This document shows, in pieces, positions 16,137 to 22,521 of a DNA stretch of 24,034 nt. The DNA comes from Nitrosotalea sp. (GTDB lineage: Archaea; Thermoproteota; Nitrososphaeria; Nitrososphaerales; Nitrosopumilaceae), in contig JAKEIJ010000036.1 in NCBI GenBank assembly GCA_022545805.1, forward strand, positions 1-24,034. The letters run 5' to 3'. Each line of letters begins with the position of its first letter. Positions within the stretch are counted from its first letter, which is position 1. The notes below the pieces were generated by a model. The model did not search any database, was not told where the DNA came from, and saw only the letters and a list, made by a program, of their open reading frames with translations. A program made the translations under genes and the position numbers.

Positions 16137-16202
16137 GGATGCTTCAATACTCATAATCTTCATCATACGGTCAGTTGGCTTTTCTCGTCATCATCAGCAT
16201 CC
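16137..16202 (-). ncRNA. Box C/D guide sRNA, predicted to target C34 of elongator tRNA-Met
   Basis: Read on the minus strand, the parts in order are: stem GGATGCT, three-base loop, C box ATGATGA, a 13-nt guide, D' box CTGA, 4-nt spacer CCGT, C' box ATGATGA, a 12-nt guide, D box TTGA (consensus CTGA), and stem AGCATCC. The two 7-bp stem arms are perfect complements, and the spacing reproduces a kink-turn. The D guide AGATTATGAGTA is complementary to the elongator tRNA-Met anticodon loop (ACUCAUAAUCU from residue 31). The fifth base upstream of the D box pairs with C34, a known archaeal 2'-O-methylation site. The stem can extend with further pairs into the aIF5A stop codon, which is 3 nt upstream. 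The D' guide target (UUGGCUUUUCUCG) is unassigned. Confidence 0.88.
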
Positions 16203-16205
16203 AAA

Positions 16206-16613
16206 CTAACTTTTGATTCTTACTATAATAGTTCTATCCATTACTTTCCAATACTCAACGTCTACGCCTTGCAAAACTTTTTCCTTGATTTCATCTTCAA
16301 TTTGTTGTGCATCAAAGACTTCAAACGACTCAGCATCCATGATCTGGACACTGGTAGGAGTTTTTGAAATTATGGACCCTACTCTTTTGTCAATGAGTGG
16401 AACTTGGACTTGAGCACTTACAGGTGAAACATGAGAGTATTTTTTCTTATCAAAGATTCCCACTCCCACAATTCTCGCTTTTGCCGCACCGTGTTTTCCC
16501 GGTTTACTTGTATCATATTCAACGATTCTACATGGCTCTTCATTTGGACCGCCTACTGGAAGCAGTATGTAAGAGCCAATTTTCAGTGCACCAAGTTCAG
16601 ACGGCTTGCTCAT
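16206..16613 (-). CDS. aif5A: Translation initiation factor aIF5A
   Basis: With the ATG at 16613 the product has 135 residues. The hypusination loop SKPGKHGAAKAR places the modified lysine at K40 (the K in GKHG). An N-terminal SH3-like barrel and a C-terminal OB-fold domain complete the usual aIF5A length. The factor helps the ribosome past difficult peptide bonds and depends on deoxyhypusine synthase. The frame could begin at a TTG (16619), but TATATAA at 16637-16643 is 27 bp from the ATG, supporting a leaderless start there. Three bases after its stop begins a box C/D RNA, so the mRNA 3' end probably carries or yields that RNA. Confidence 0.96.
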   Translation of the reverse strand: MSKPSELGALKIGSYILLPVGGPNEEPCRIVEYDTSKPGKHGAAKARIVGVGIFDKKKYSHVSPVSAQVQVPLIDKRVGSIISKTPTSVQIMDAESFEVFDAQQIEDEIKEKVLQGVDVEYWKVMDRTIIVRIKS

Positions 16614-16636
16614 CACCAAAACAGAATTTGCTAGAG

Positions 16637-16643
16637 TATATAA
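16637..16643 (-). promoter_or_regulatory. TATA box of aif5A
   Basis: TTATATA on the minus strand is centred 27 bp upstream of the ATG at 16613. It is the best promoter seen for the aif5A and box C/D RNA unit. Confidence 0.55.
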
Positions 16644-16698
16644 CTTTTCTACTATGGTTTAGATTTTTAATTGATCTCTCGAAAAGAGTTTAGAAATT

Positions 16699-17364
16699 CT
16701 ATTTTAGTTTCTCAATTACGGACAGATTAAGAAGACTTGTCATCCCAATTCCTTTTCTTTGTACTTCTTTTCTTGTCTTTTCACAGTACTTGTTATCAGC
16801 TTGATGTTTGTTATCACTTGTAACTTCAAGAAATACGAGATTTCCCTCATATGGAAAAGTAAATTTTTGAGTCTGAGTGGTAGACAGTTTGAGATTTCCA
16901 AGCTCTGCTCTTTGTACTCTATGACGTTTTGCTACAATGAACCCAAGGTCTGACAGATCAGACAATGTATCACCATATTCAAGATAATAGATTGAAACCA
17001 AGTTGAGGTTGTCACTAGTCAATCTCTCGAATAACTCGTCATTTTTTGTGAACACAAACGTAGGAGTTGATAGATTACATTTTGCAATCTCACTCATTAT
17101 TTGTGAACGATTTTTGAATCTAGCAAGAAGATAGGTATTGGAGTGAGAAGGAAAGTATGCACGACCGTCTTCAGAAAATGTAGCCGTTGCAAAATACATG
17201 TCATCTATTGAATCAGATTTTTGAAAAGTATTCCTCAAAGTGGTAAAATCGTTATTTTGTAAATATGGCACGCATACATATCCACCCTCTGACGTAGCCC
17301 CCGACACAGTATCGAGATTTTCTTTCCTGTTTATATGTAATTTGATCAGTCGAAAATTTAACAT
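16699..17364 (-). CDS. Conserved-looking hypothetical protein, unknown function
   Basis: The 221-residue protein has no membrane span or signal peptide and no motif I recognise. Composition and codon use resemble its neighbours. Visible segments are a Gly/Tyr stretch TSEGGYVCVPYL (about 24-35), a middle mixed alpha/beta region with FVFTKNDELFERL, and a basic patch IVAKRHRVQRAEL (about 143-155). It ends in a short helix. The ATG is at 17364 in a gap next to the divergent tRNA-Tyr gene, after an AT-rich stretch with several possible TATA boxes. It lies upstream of aif5A on the same strand but aif5A has its own TATA box. It is a likely real gene by its length and packed context; no role is proposed. 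Confidence 0.65.
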   Translation of the reverse strand: MLNFRLIKLHINRKENLDTVSGATSEGGYVCVPYLQNNDFTTLRNTFQKSDSIDDMYFATATFSEDGRAYFPSHSNTYLLARFKNRSQIMSEIAKCNLSTPTFVFTKNDELFERLTSDNLNLVSIYYLEYGDTLSDLSDLGFIVAKRHRVQRAELGNLKLSTTQTQKFTFPYEGNLVFLEVTSDNKHQADNKYCEKTRKEVQRKGIGMTSLLNLSVIEKLK

Positions 17365-17407
17365 TATGATCCAAAATTTTTTAAAAAAATTGAATTATCG
17401 ATAGTTA

Positions 17408-17414
17408 TTTAATA
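17408..17414 (+). promoter_or_regulatory. TATA box of tRNA-Tyr
   Basis: TTTAATA is centred 28 bp upstream of the first tRNA base (17439), the normal archaeal distance for a tRNA starting at its mature 5' end. Confidence 0.5.
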
Positions 17415-17438
17415 CGAAAAAACTGCGTGAGAAACAGT

Positions 17439-17562
17439 CCCACGCTAGCTCAGCCTGGTAGAGCTTCCGGCTGTAGTGGTTGGCCAGCGGCTAACCGTCA
17501 TTCAGCCTATCAGGCTTACAGAAACCGGGTTGTCGCAGGTTCAAATCCTGCGCGTGGGACCA
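17439..17562 (+). tRNA. tRNA-Tyr (GTA) with a 47-base intron and encoded CCA
   Basis: The acceptor stem is CCCACGC/GCGTGGG, with C1-G72 and A73, which are archaeal tyrosine identity elements, followed by an encoded CCA. The D arm is GCTC/GAGC with GG in the loop, the anticodon stem TCCGG/CCGGG, and the T arm GCAGG-TTCAAAT-CCTGC. The anticodon GTA is at 17473-17475. An intron at 17477-17523 interrupts the canonical 37/38 position. Exon CTGT (17471-17474) pairs with intron ACAG (17518-17521), leaving three-base bulges on both sides cut after the second base, as in a bulge-helix-bulge site. The intron also contains two self-hairpins (arms GGTTGGCC/GGCTAACC and AGCCT/AGGCT). Confidence 0.96.
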
Positions 17563-17603
17563 TTATCATAAACTTCAAAAAGTCATTTACATAGATACAG
17601 TCC

Positions 17604-18110
17604 ATGTCAGAGGATAAAAATTGGTCCACATTAGATGAAGTTGATCAAAAAATAATTAACATCCTCAACAAGAATGCAAGAACACCTTCAAAAGAAATAG
17701 CAAGCGAACTGAGAAATTTTGGTGTAGATGTATCAGATAGGACCATCAGAAAAAGAATTGAAAGACTTGAGAAAAACGGAATCATAAAAGGTTACAAAGC
17801 AGTGTTGAGTGGAATTTCCTCAAATGATCAGTTTGAAGCATTGTTTCTTAAACTCAAAATAACAAGATCCATGGAAAACACAACAGAGGCAATAAAGAAC
17901 TACATCAAAACATTACCAAATTATCTTTTTGTTGCAACTGTAGATGGAGATTGGAATATGATAACGGTACTCAGGATAGAAGGAACTGAAAAAAACCCAT
18001 CGGCAAGAGTGGTGGAAAAATTCTCTGACCAAATAAGTGACTACAAGATGGGCGGGATTCAGATAAAGGATGTCAATCTACTCAACATGTCCATGTTGTT
18101 ACTTACTTGA
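17604..18110 (+). CDS. Lrp/AsnC-family transcriptional regulator
   Basis: The 168-residue protein starts with a winged helix-turn-helix of Lrp type (about 8-62): LDEVDQKIINILNKNARTPSKEIASEL followed by VSDRTIRKRIERLEKNGIIKGYKAVLS. The rest (about 70-160) is a ferredoxin-like ligand-binding/oligomerisation domain with FLKLKI, YLFVATVDGDWNMITVLRIEG. The family binds DNA as dimers to octamers, often sensing amino acids. Target genes and ligand are unknown. It is transcribed away from the tRNA-Tyr just upstream; its last 8 bp overlap the convergent receiver-protein gene. Confidence 0.9.
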   Translation: MSEDKNWSTLDEVDQKIINILNKNARTPSKEIASELRNFGVDVSDRTIRKRIERLEKNGIIKGYKAVLSGISSNDQFEALFLKLKITRSMENTTEAIKNYIKTLPNYLFVATVDGDWNMITVLRIEGTEKNPSARVVEKFSDQISDYKMGGIQIKDVNLLNMSMLLLT

Positions 18111-18855
18111 TTTCAGACAGTTTTGCTGTGTCCAGTGCATTCTTTAATTCATTAATTGAGAATGGTTTTTGAACAAATGCAGTAGAACCAAAACCAATAG
18201 TTTTTCTAACACGTGGTGTTGATTTTTCATCAGCAGTTATCAGTATAATAGACATATCAGGTTTTGATTCAAGAAGAGTCTTTGCCACTGCATCTCCTTT
18301 TATGTCCGGCAAATCCATGTCAAGCAATACAATCGGGTTTTGTTTCAATTTGACAAGTTTTGTAATAAGGCTAATTCCAGATTTGCCATTTGCCACTGTT
18401 TGTATGTCGTCATATCCTAATTGTTGCAGAAAACTTTTGAGTCTCAACAAAATTGCTGGACTATCATCAACTACGACAATTGGCCTTTTCTCTTCAACTA
18501 TTTCGTATGTATATTTTTGAGCCTCTTCAAATGCATTCATGGCATCATCATAGTGTCCTACTCGAAGAAAACATCTAGCAGCGCACTGGTATGCATAGTT
18601 TGAATTATTTTTGTCCTTTTTTGCAAGCTTGAGATAATACTTGCCTGCTTCCAGGAGTTCATCTTTTCTTTCTTTTCCTTGTCTTGATTTGCATTCAGAG
18701 GCCAATATGAGGTATAGTCCTGCTTTGTAGCTGTTATTTTTCATCTCCTTTTGAGCAAGATCCAGGAACATGTTGTGTGCCGTCATATTTTGATCATTTT
18801 TCAGATAAGTACAAGCTAGATCAAATTTCTCAAGATTCTTTTCCAATTCCAGCAA
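18103..18855 (-). CDS. Helical-repeat (TPR-like) plus receiver domain protein
   Basis: The 250-residue protein has an N-terminal helical region (about 1-118) with TPR-like pairs such as YAYQCAARCFLRVGHYDDAMNAFEEAQKY. A C-terminal response-regulator receiver follows (about 124-245), with D130/D131, phospho-acceptor D179 in VLLDMDLPDIKG, T208 in LITAD and K230 in VQKPF. All phosphorylation residues are kept. There is no DNA-binding or enzyme output domain, so it probably signals by protein contacts of the repeat region. The partner kinase is not in the window. The start is uncertain: TTG at 18855 or TTG at 18846; the latter is about 29 bp from the AATATT box (18873-18878). Confidence 0.85.
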   Translation of the reverse strand: MLELEKNLEKFDLACTYLKNDQNMTAHNMFLDLAQKEMKNNSYKAGLYLILASECKSRQGKERKDELLEAGKYYLKLAKKDKNNSNYAYQCAARCFLRVGHYDDAMNAFEEAQKYTYEIVEEKRPIVVVDDSPAILLRLKSFLQQLGYDDIQTVANGKSGISLITKLVKLKQNPIVLLDMDLPDIKGDAVAKTLLESKPDMSIILITADEKSTPRVRKTIGFGSTAFVQKPFSINELKNALDTAKLSEIK

Positions 18856-18937
18856 TATACAAGATCTAGTGTAATATTTGATTTGTGTAAAGGAAAACTC
18901 TTGACTTGAATTAAGAAAAGAGTAGATAACACACGTA

Positions 18938-18946
18938 TTATAAACA
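18938..18946 (+). promoter_or_regulatory. TATA box of scpA
   Basis: ATTATAAAC is centred about 25 bp upstream of the GTG start at 18966, supporting that non-ATG, leaderless start. Confidence 0.45.
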
Positions 18947-18965
18947 AAAAGAGAGCAGTAACAGA

Positions 18966-19625
18966 GTGAGCAAGGAGAATCCTAGCGTAGGCATATCACA
19001 GCCACCAGTAAACATCCTGTTTAGTCCACTTGATGTTTCAAAAAAAGATGTATGGAGTATCGACGTAGTACGCATTCTAGAAATTTTGATAAAAATCCTT
19101 GGCCAGGCAGATAAAAAAGATCTCAGAGTTGCAGGAATTGCAGCATTATCGTCTGCAATGATACACAGGATGAAAGTGGAGAGTATCTTTGCACTACAGA
19201 AGGCTGCTATGGAGAAAAGACCGCTCACTCAGAGAGAAGATGTAGATATAGAAGTTATAAACATGCCATACAGACACGAGTCCACATATCCCGTAACACT
19301 AGATGAATTGTTATCAGTTCTTGAAAACCTCATTGGAACAATAGCAAACCCGCGTTCAAGTAGACGTCAGTTAGAATTTGAGCCTGTTGAGGCGCCTAAT
19401 TTTGATGATTATTTCATCTCCCTTGAGAAGATAATAGGACAATACGAGGAATTGATAATGAGTAAGATAAAAACCGCAGGCTATGGCTCCTTTAAGAGCA
19501 TAGTATCAGAACTTGAGCTTATTGACGTAATCAGATGCTTCTTTGCCATCCTGTTTTTGGCAAGAGATATGAAAGTGGATCTTGAGCAGACAGAAGACGA
19601 TATTATAGTCTCAATGATAAAATAG
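18966..19625 (+). CDS. scpA: Segregation and condensation protein A (kleisin)
   Basis: The 219-residue protein shows the ScpA N-terminal helical block: VNILFSPLDVSKKDVWSIDVVRILEILIKIL, then KKDLRVAGIAALSSAMIHRMKVESIFALQ. The acidic middle linker and a C-terminal winged-helix-like end (SIVSELELIDVIRCFFAILFLARD) complete a kleisin. It bridges Smc heads with ScpB in the condensin complex that compacts and segregates the chromosome. Translation starts with GTG (18966), supported by a TATA box about 25 bp upstream. It is divergent from the receiver-protein gene and precedes scpB by 71 bp; no smc gene is in the window. Confidence 0.92.
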   Translation: MSKENPSVGISQPPVNILFSPLDVSKKDVWSIDVVRILEILIKILGQADKKDLRVAGIAALSSAMIHRMKVESIFALQKAAMEKRPLTQREDVDIEVINMPYRHESTYPVTLDELLSVLENLIGTIANPRSSRRQLEFEPVEAPNFDDYFISLEKIIGQYEELIMSKIKTAGYGSFKSIVSELELIDVIRCFFAILFLARDMKVDLEQTEDDIIVSMIK

Positions 19626-19696
19626 AAATTTACAATCAGATCAACACTAAGTAGGAATTTCATTTAAGTATACTCCAACCTACCTTGATGTGGTAA

Positions 19697-20281
19697 ATGG
19701 GAAAGATAGAAGACGATGATGCAATGGCAAGACTAGAGGCAGCGCTATATTCTGCAGGAAGGCCACTAACCATAGAGGAATTGATCAAGGCGTCCGGAAC
19801 CGAGTCTAGAACCAAGACTTTGGCTCTCATGACAAACCTAGTGAAAAAGACAAAAGCTGTTTTCAAGGCAATTGAGGTTGCCAGTTTGCCAGACGGATCT
19901 TATGTATTTCAGCTAAAGCCAGAGTTTAACACTGTAATTAGGAAATATGCATCAAAACCACTTTTGCCTACTGCCACACTCAAGACATTATCATATATTG
20001 CATACATGCAGCCTGTTTCTTCAAAGAGACTGGTAGAGGTAAGAGGATCTGGAGTATACATGCATCTGAAACTATTGCACCAACTTGACTATATCGAACA
20101 TCAAAACGTTGGGAGGCTAAAGATTTACAATACCACTGAAAAATTCCAGAAATATTTTGGCATACAAGGAGACAAGGATCTTCTTAAACAGAAACTCTTT
20201 ACAAAAGTAAGAATTCCAACCCAGGCCATAATGCAACAGCCCGAAATATCTGCCGGACCTTTGGCTCAACCAAGTCAATAA
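19697..20281 (+). CDS. scpB: Segregation and condensation protein B
   Basis: The 194-residue protein holds two winged-helix domains typical of ScpB: ARLEAALYSAGRPLTIEELIKASG (about 11-34) with YVFQLKPEFNTVIRKYASKPLL, and then LKTLSYIAYMQPVSSKRLVEVRGSGVYMHLKLLHQLDYIE. This is the family's repeated wHTH signature. It forms the Smc-ScpAB complex with the upstream ScpA. The C-terminal about 35 residues are a loose Gln/Pro-containing tail. A TATA-like TTTAAGTA around 19667 lies about 30 bp upstream of the ATG, so it may also be transcribed on its own. Confidence 0.92.
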   Translation: MGKIEDDDAMARLEAALYSAGRPLTIEELIKASGTESRTKTLALMTNLVKKTKAVFKAIEVASLPDGSYVFQLKPEFNTVIRKYASKPLLPTATLKTLSYIAYMQPVSSKRLVEVRGSGVYMHLKLLHQLDYIEHQNVGRLKIYNTTEKFQKYFGIQGDKDLLKQKLFTKVRIPTQAIMQQPEISAGPLAQPSQ

Positions 20282-20313
20282 TTGGTTCAAAAATAGTGGC
20301 TCTACCTGTAAAT

Positions 20314-20321
20314 GGTATAAA
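20314..20321 (+). promoter_or_regulatory. TATA box of the S8e-SRP19 unit
   Basis: GGTATAAA is centred about 27-28 bp upstream of the ATG at 20346, consistent with a leaderless ribosomal-protein mRNA. Confidence 0.5.
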
Positions 20322-20345
20322 TTAGAGTTACTTTATCGAATCAAC

Positions 20346-20726
20346 ATGAAGAAATCTGTGGAAAATCTTGCAACAAGTAAGATTACTGGCGGTAGAAGAT
20401 ATCCACTAAGATCAAGACGAAAATATGAAATCGATAGATATTCTGTAGAGGCAGTACCAGGCGAACAAATAACTGTAACACGTAAGACCAGAGGAGGAAA
20501 TCAAAAGACTTCTTTGAAGACAACAGATCTTGTCAACTTGACTGTTCCAGGTTCCAAAGTTAAGAAACTAAAAATTCTCAAGGTGTTAAAAAATCCATCA
20601 AACAAAGACTATGAAAGACGTGGAGTAATTTCCAAAGGTGCAATATTAGAAACAGAAGCAGGTCAATGTAAAGTAATTTCAAGACCTGGTCAAGACGGCG
20701 TAGTAAATGCAATCTTGATAAAGTGA
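20346..20726 (+). CDS. rps8e: 30S ribosomal protein S8e
   Basis: The 126-residue protein has the compact archaeal S8e form: an N-terminal KITGGRRYPLRSRRKYEI stretch, a central RTRGGNQK-like loop (KTRGGNQKTSLK), NPSNKDYERRGVISKGAILETEAG, and a final QDGVVNAIL strand. It binds the small subunit. It is the first gene of a co-directional series with SRP19, 4 bp later, and then Gar1 and TFB. Confidence 0.95.
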   Translation: MKKSVENLATSKITGGRRYPLRSRRKYEIDRYSVEAVPGEQITVTRKTRGGNQKTSLKTTDLVNLTVPGSKVKKLKILKVLKNPSNKDYERRGVISKGAILETEAGQCKVISRPGQDGVVNAILIK

Positions 20727-20730
20727 TAAG

Positions 20731-21030
20731 ATGAAGGATTACGAACACGTCGTAATCTGGCTTGATTATTTCAACAAAACAATCTCAAAGAAAATGGGTA
20801 GAAGAGTATCTCGTGAAAAAAGCATCTTTGATCCATCGTTGAATGAATTAATTGCTGCATCAAAAGCAGCAGGATTAGAGCCCACAGAGACAAATGATCA
20901 AGTGAGATTTCCAAGAAGGCCATATGTAAGGTCGGGATACATCACACTTGCAAAAGCCCAGCCAAAATCCAAAATGATTTCTGCAATTTCTGAGAAGCTA
21001 GTTTCAAAAAGAGCCAAACAATCAAAGTAA
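20731..21030 (+). CDS. srp19: Signal recognition particle 19 kDa protein
   Basis: The 99-residue protein begins MKDYEHVVIWLDYFNKTISKKMGRRV, the SRP19 N-terminal pattern ending in the basic GRR 7S-RNA contact. Later segments include AGLEPTETNDQVRFPRRPYVRSGYI. It folds SRP RNA so that SRP54 (encoded at 13935-15260) can bind. Length is normal for archaea. It starts 4 bp after the S8e stop, so it is co-transcribed with S8e. Confidence 0.94.
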   Translation: MKDYEHVVIWLDYFNKTISKKMGRRVSREKSIFDPSLNELIAASKAAGLEPTETNDQVRFPRRPYVRSGYITLAKAQPKSKMISAISEKLVSKRAKQSK

Positions 21031-21092
21031 ATATCGTTTATAGCTTGCAGCTAAAGTAATTTTGACAGAACTCTATTGATACGAGTATTGGT

Positions 21093-21377
21093 TTGAGAAT
21101 TCAATTGCAGGAGGTAGGCGAAGTATTGCATCTAGCGAGTAGCGGTAGAGTCATCATTAGACTCACAAAACATCTAAGAGACAACCAGATAGTAGTAGAC
21201 AGCTCTGGGGTCAAAGTCGCCAAAGTATCAGAAATGATAGGTCCTGTTGATGCACCATATGCGTCGGCAGTTCCGCTTACCAACAATATCAAAAAACAAA
21301 TCGGAAAGAAGGTTTTCATCGTCGAAGAAACTCCTGTGATGAGACCAAAAAGATTCAAAGGAAATAGAAGAAGATGA
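21093..21377 (+). CDS. gar1: H/ACA ribonucleoprotein subunit Gar1
   Basis: The 94-residue protein is a single small beta-barrel: EVGEVLHLASSGRVIIRL, VVDSSGVKVAKVSEMIGPVDAPYASAVPL, then KKVFIVEE and a basic tail (RPKRFKGNRRR). Gar1 joins Cbf5, Nop10 and L7Ae to pseudouridylate RNA under H/ACA guides. The start must be TTG at 21093; an in-frame stop at 21063-21065 blocks extension. A TATA-like TTTATA (21037-21042) implies a leader of about 27 nt. It overlaps TFB by four bases (ATGA), a conserved archaeal gene order. Confidence 0.93.
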   Translation: MRIQLQEVGEVLHLASSGRVIIRLTKHLRDNQIVVDSSGVKVAKVSEMIGPVDAPYASAVPLTNNIKKQIGKKVFIVEETPVMRPKRFKGNRRR

Positions 21378-22336
21378 CCACAATACCAGAATTACAAACA
21401 AATGGCCCGGAATGTCGTTCTAATCTAATTGACGACATTCACAGTGGCGAGAAAATTTGTTCTGGCTGCGGATTGGTCGCAATGGAACAGATGCCAGATT
21501 ATGGAACTGAATCAAGAGCAACAAATCCTGAAGAAAAAATGAAGTTGACACGAGCATCAGGACAGACAAGTTATGCACAACATGACTTGGGAATCAGGAC
21601 AGAGATTGCAATGGGAACAAAAGACTTCAGTGGAAGAACAATATCAAGCGATGTTGCAAATCAGATGTACAACCTAAGAAAATGGCAGACTAGGATAAGG
21701 GTTGCATCTCCAGAAGAACGAAGACTTGCAAATATTCTAGCAAAGATAGGAGAGACATGTCATGTCCTGTCATTGCCAAGAAACGTTATCGAGTCAGCAT
21801 CCATGATATATAGAAACTTTCAGGGACAGGCAGATGCAAAAGGCAAGTCAGTTGCGTGTATGTCTGCTGCAACAATTTACATGGCATGCAAACAATGCGA
21901 TGTTGTAAGATCCCTTGATGAGATCTGTGCTGCAACTGGAAGTTCAAAGGAAGAAAAGCTCAATGTCAAACTAACGGCAAAATACTATAGAACACTTGTA
22001 ATGGAACTTGGTTCTAAAACAGCACCCGTTGTAACTCTTGAAAAATACATATCAAAAATAGCAAATCTGGCAAAACTTGAAGTTCGTGTAGAAAGACTTG
22101 CTGCTGAAATTGCAGAAAAGACATCTGATCACAGTCTTGCAGATGGCAAGGCACCAAATGGGTTGGCTGCTGCATACCTATACATAGCATCAACACTGCT
22201 GGGACAGAGCATCCTTCAAAGAGATGTCTCAAGTGTTGCAGGAATAACAGAGGTCACCATAAGAAACAGATGCAAGGAAATTCTCACAGCATACAAGATG
22301 AAAGTGACATTACGACAGTCGTTAGTTAAGAACTAA
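21374..22336 (+). CDS. tfb: Transcription initiation factor TFB with an altered zinc ribbon
   Basis: The 320-residue protein has an N-terminal ribbon, a B-reader/linker (about 45-90, with NPEEKMKLTRASGQTSYAQHDLG) and two cyclin repeats that bind TBP-DNA. The C-terminal helix-turn-helix (QRDVSSVAGITEVTIRNRCKEI) reads the BRE. The ribbon is unusual: only C14, C29 and C32 remain. The expected first cysteine is Gly11 (codon GGC), and the C14-C29 spacer is 14 residues instead of the usual 15. Thaumarchaeota carry several TFBs, so this may be a specialised paralogue, or it may use another zinc ligand. It is coupled to gar1 by a 4-bp overlap. Confidence 0.94.
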   Translation: MTTIPELQTNGPECRSNLIDDIHSGEKICSGCGLVAMEQMPDYGTESRATNPEEKMKLTRASGQTSYAQHDLGIRTEIAMGTKDFSGRTISSDVANQMYNLRKWQTRIRVASPEERRLANILAKIGETCHVLSLPRNVIESASMIYRNFQGQADAKGKSVACMSAATIYMACKQCDVVRSLDEICAATGSSKEEKLNVKLTAKYYRTLVMELGSKTAPVVTLEKYISKIANLAKLEVRVERLAAEIAEKTSDHSLADGKAPNGLAAAYLYIASTLLGQSILQRDVSSVAGITEVTIRNRCKEILTAYKMKVTLRQSLVKN

Positions 22337-22353
22337 CCCTTTCTCTTATTTTT
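22321..22353 (+). terminator. Hairpin plus U-rich tract at the tfb stop codon
   Basis: GTTAGTT-AAG-AACTAAC (22321-22337) is a perfect 7-bp inverted repeat with a three-base loop. It includes the last tfb codons and the TAA stop (22334-22336). It is followed by a pyrimidine/T-rich run (to about 22353), like an intrinsic terminator for the S8e-SRP19-Gar1-TFB set. The remaining gap to 22521 is AT-rich with only a TATA-like box near 22497. Confidence 0.5.
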
Positions 22354-22521
22354 AATTTCATGTTTGTAAATAACCTCAATGTGTAATTTCATAATGATAA
22401 AAAATTCCTTCAATTTAAAAAAATCATTCAAAATAATAAATTCTTGCTGCGATCTTTGTGCTATATAGATCATATACATCACATAGGACAGACATTTAAC
22501 TATGAGATTTAGACGAGATAT

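Noticed and set aside
20268..20287. AACCAA/TTGGTT inverted repeat at the scpB stop as a terminator
   Set aside because: The arms are 6 bp with an 8-base loop, and an A-rich rather than T-rich stretch follows.
22379..22468. 29-codon plus-strand ORF with CCDLC near its end
   Set aside because: It is AT-rich low-complexity sequence after a terminator, with only one CxxC-like group and no clear TATA box or ribosome site at the right distance.
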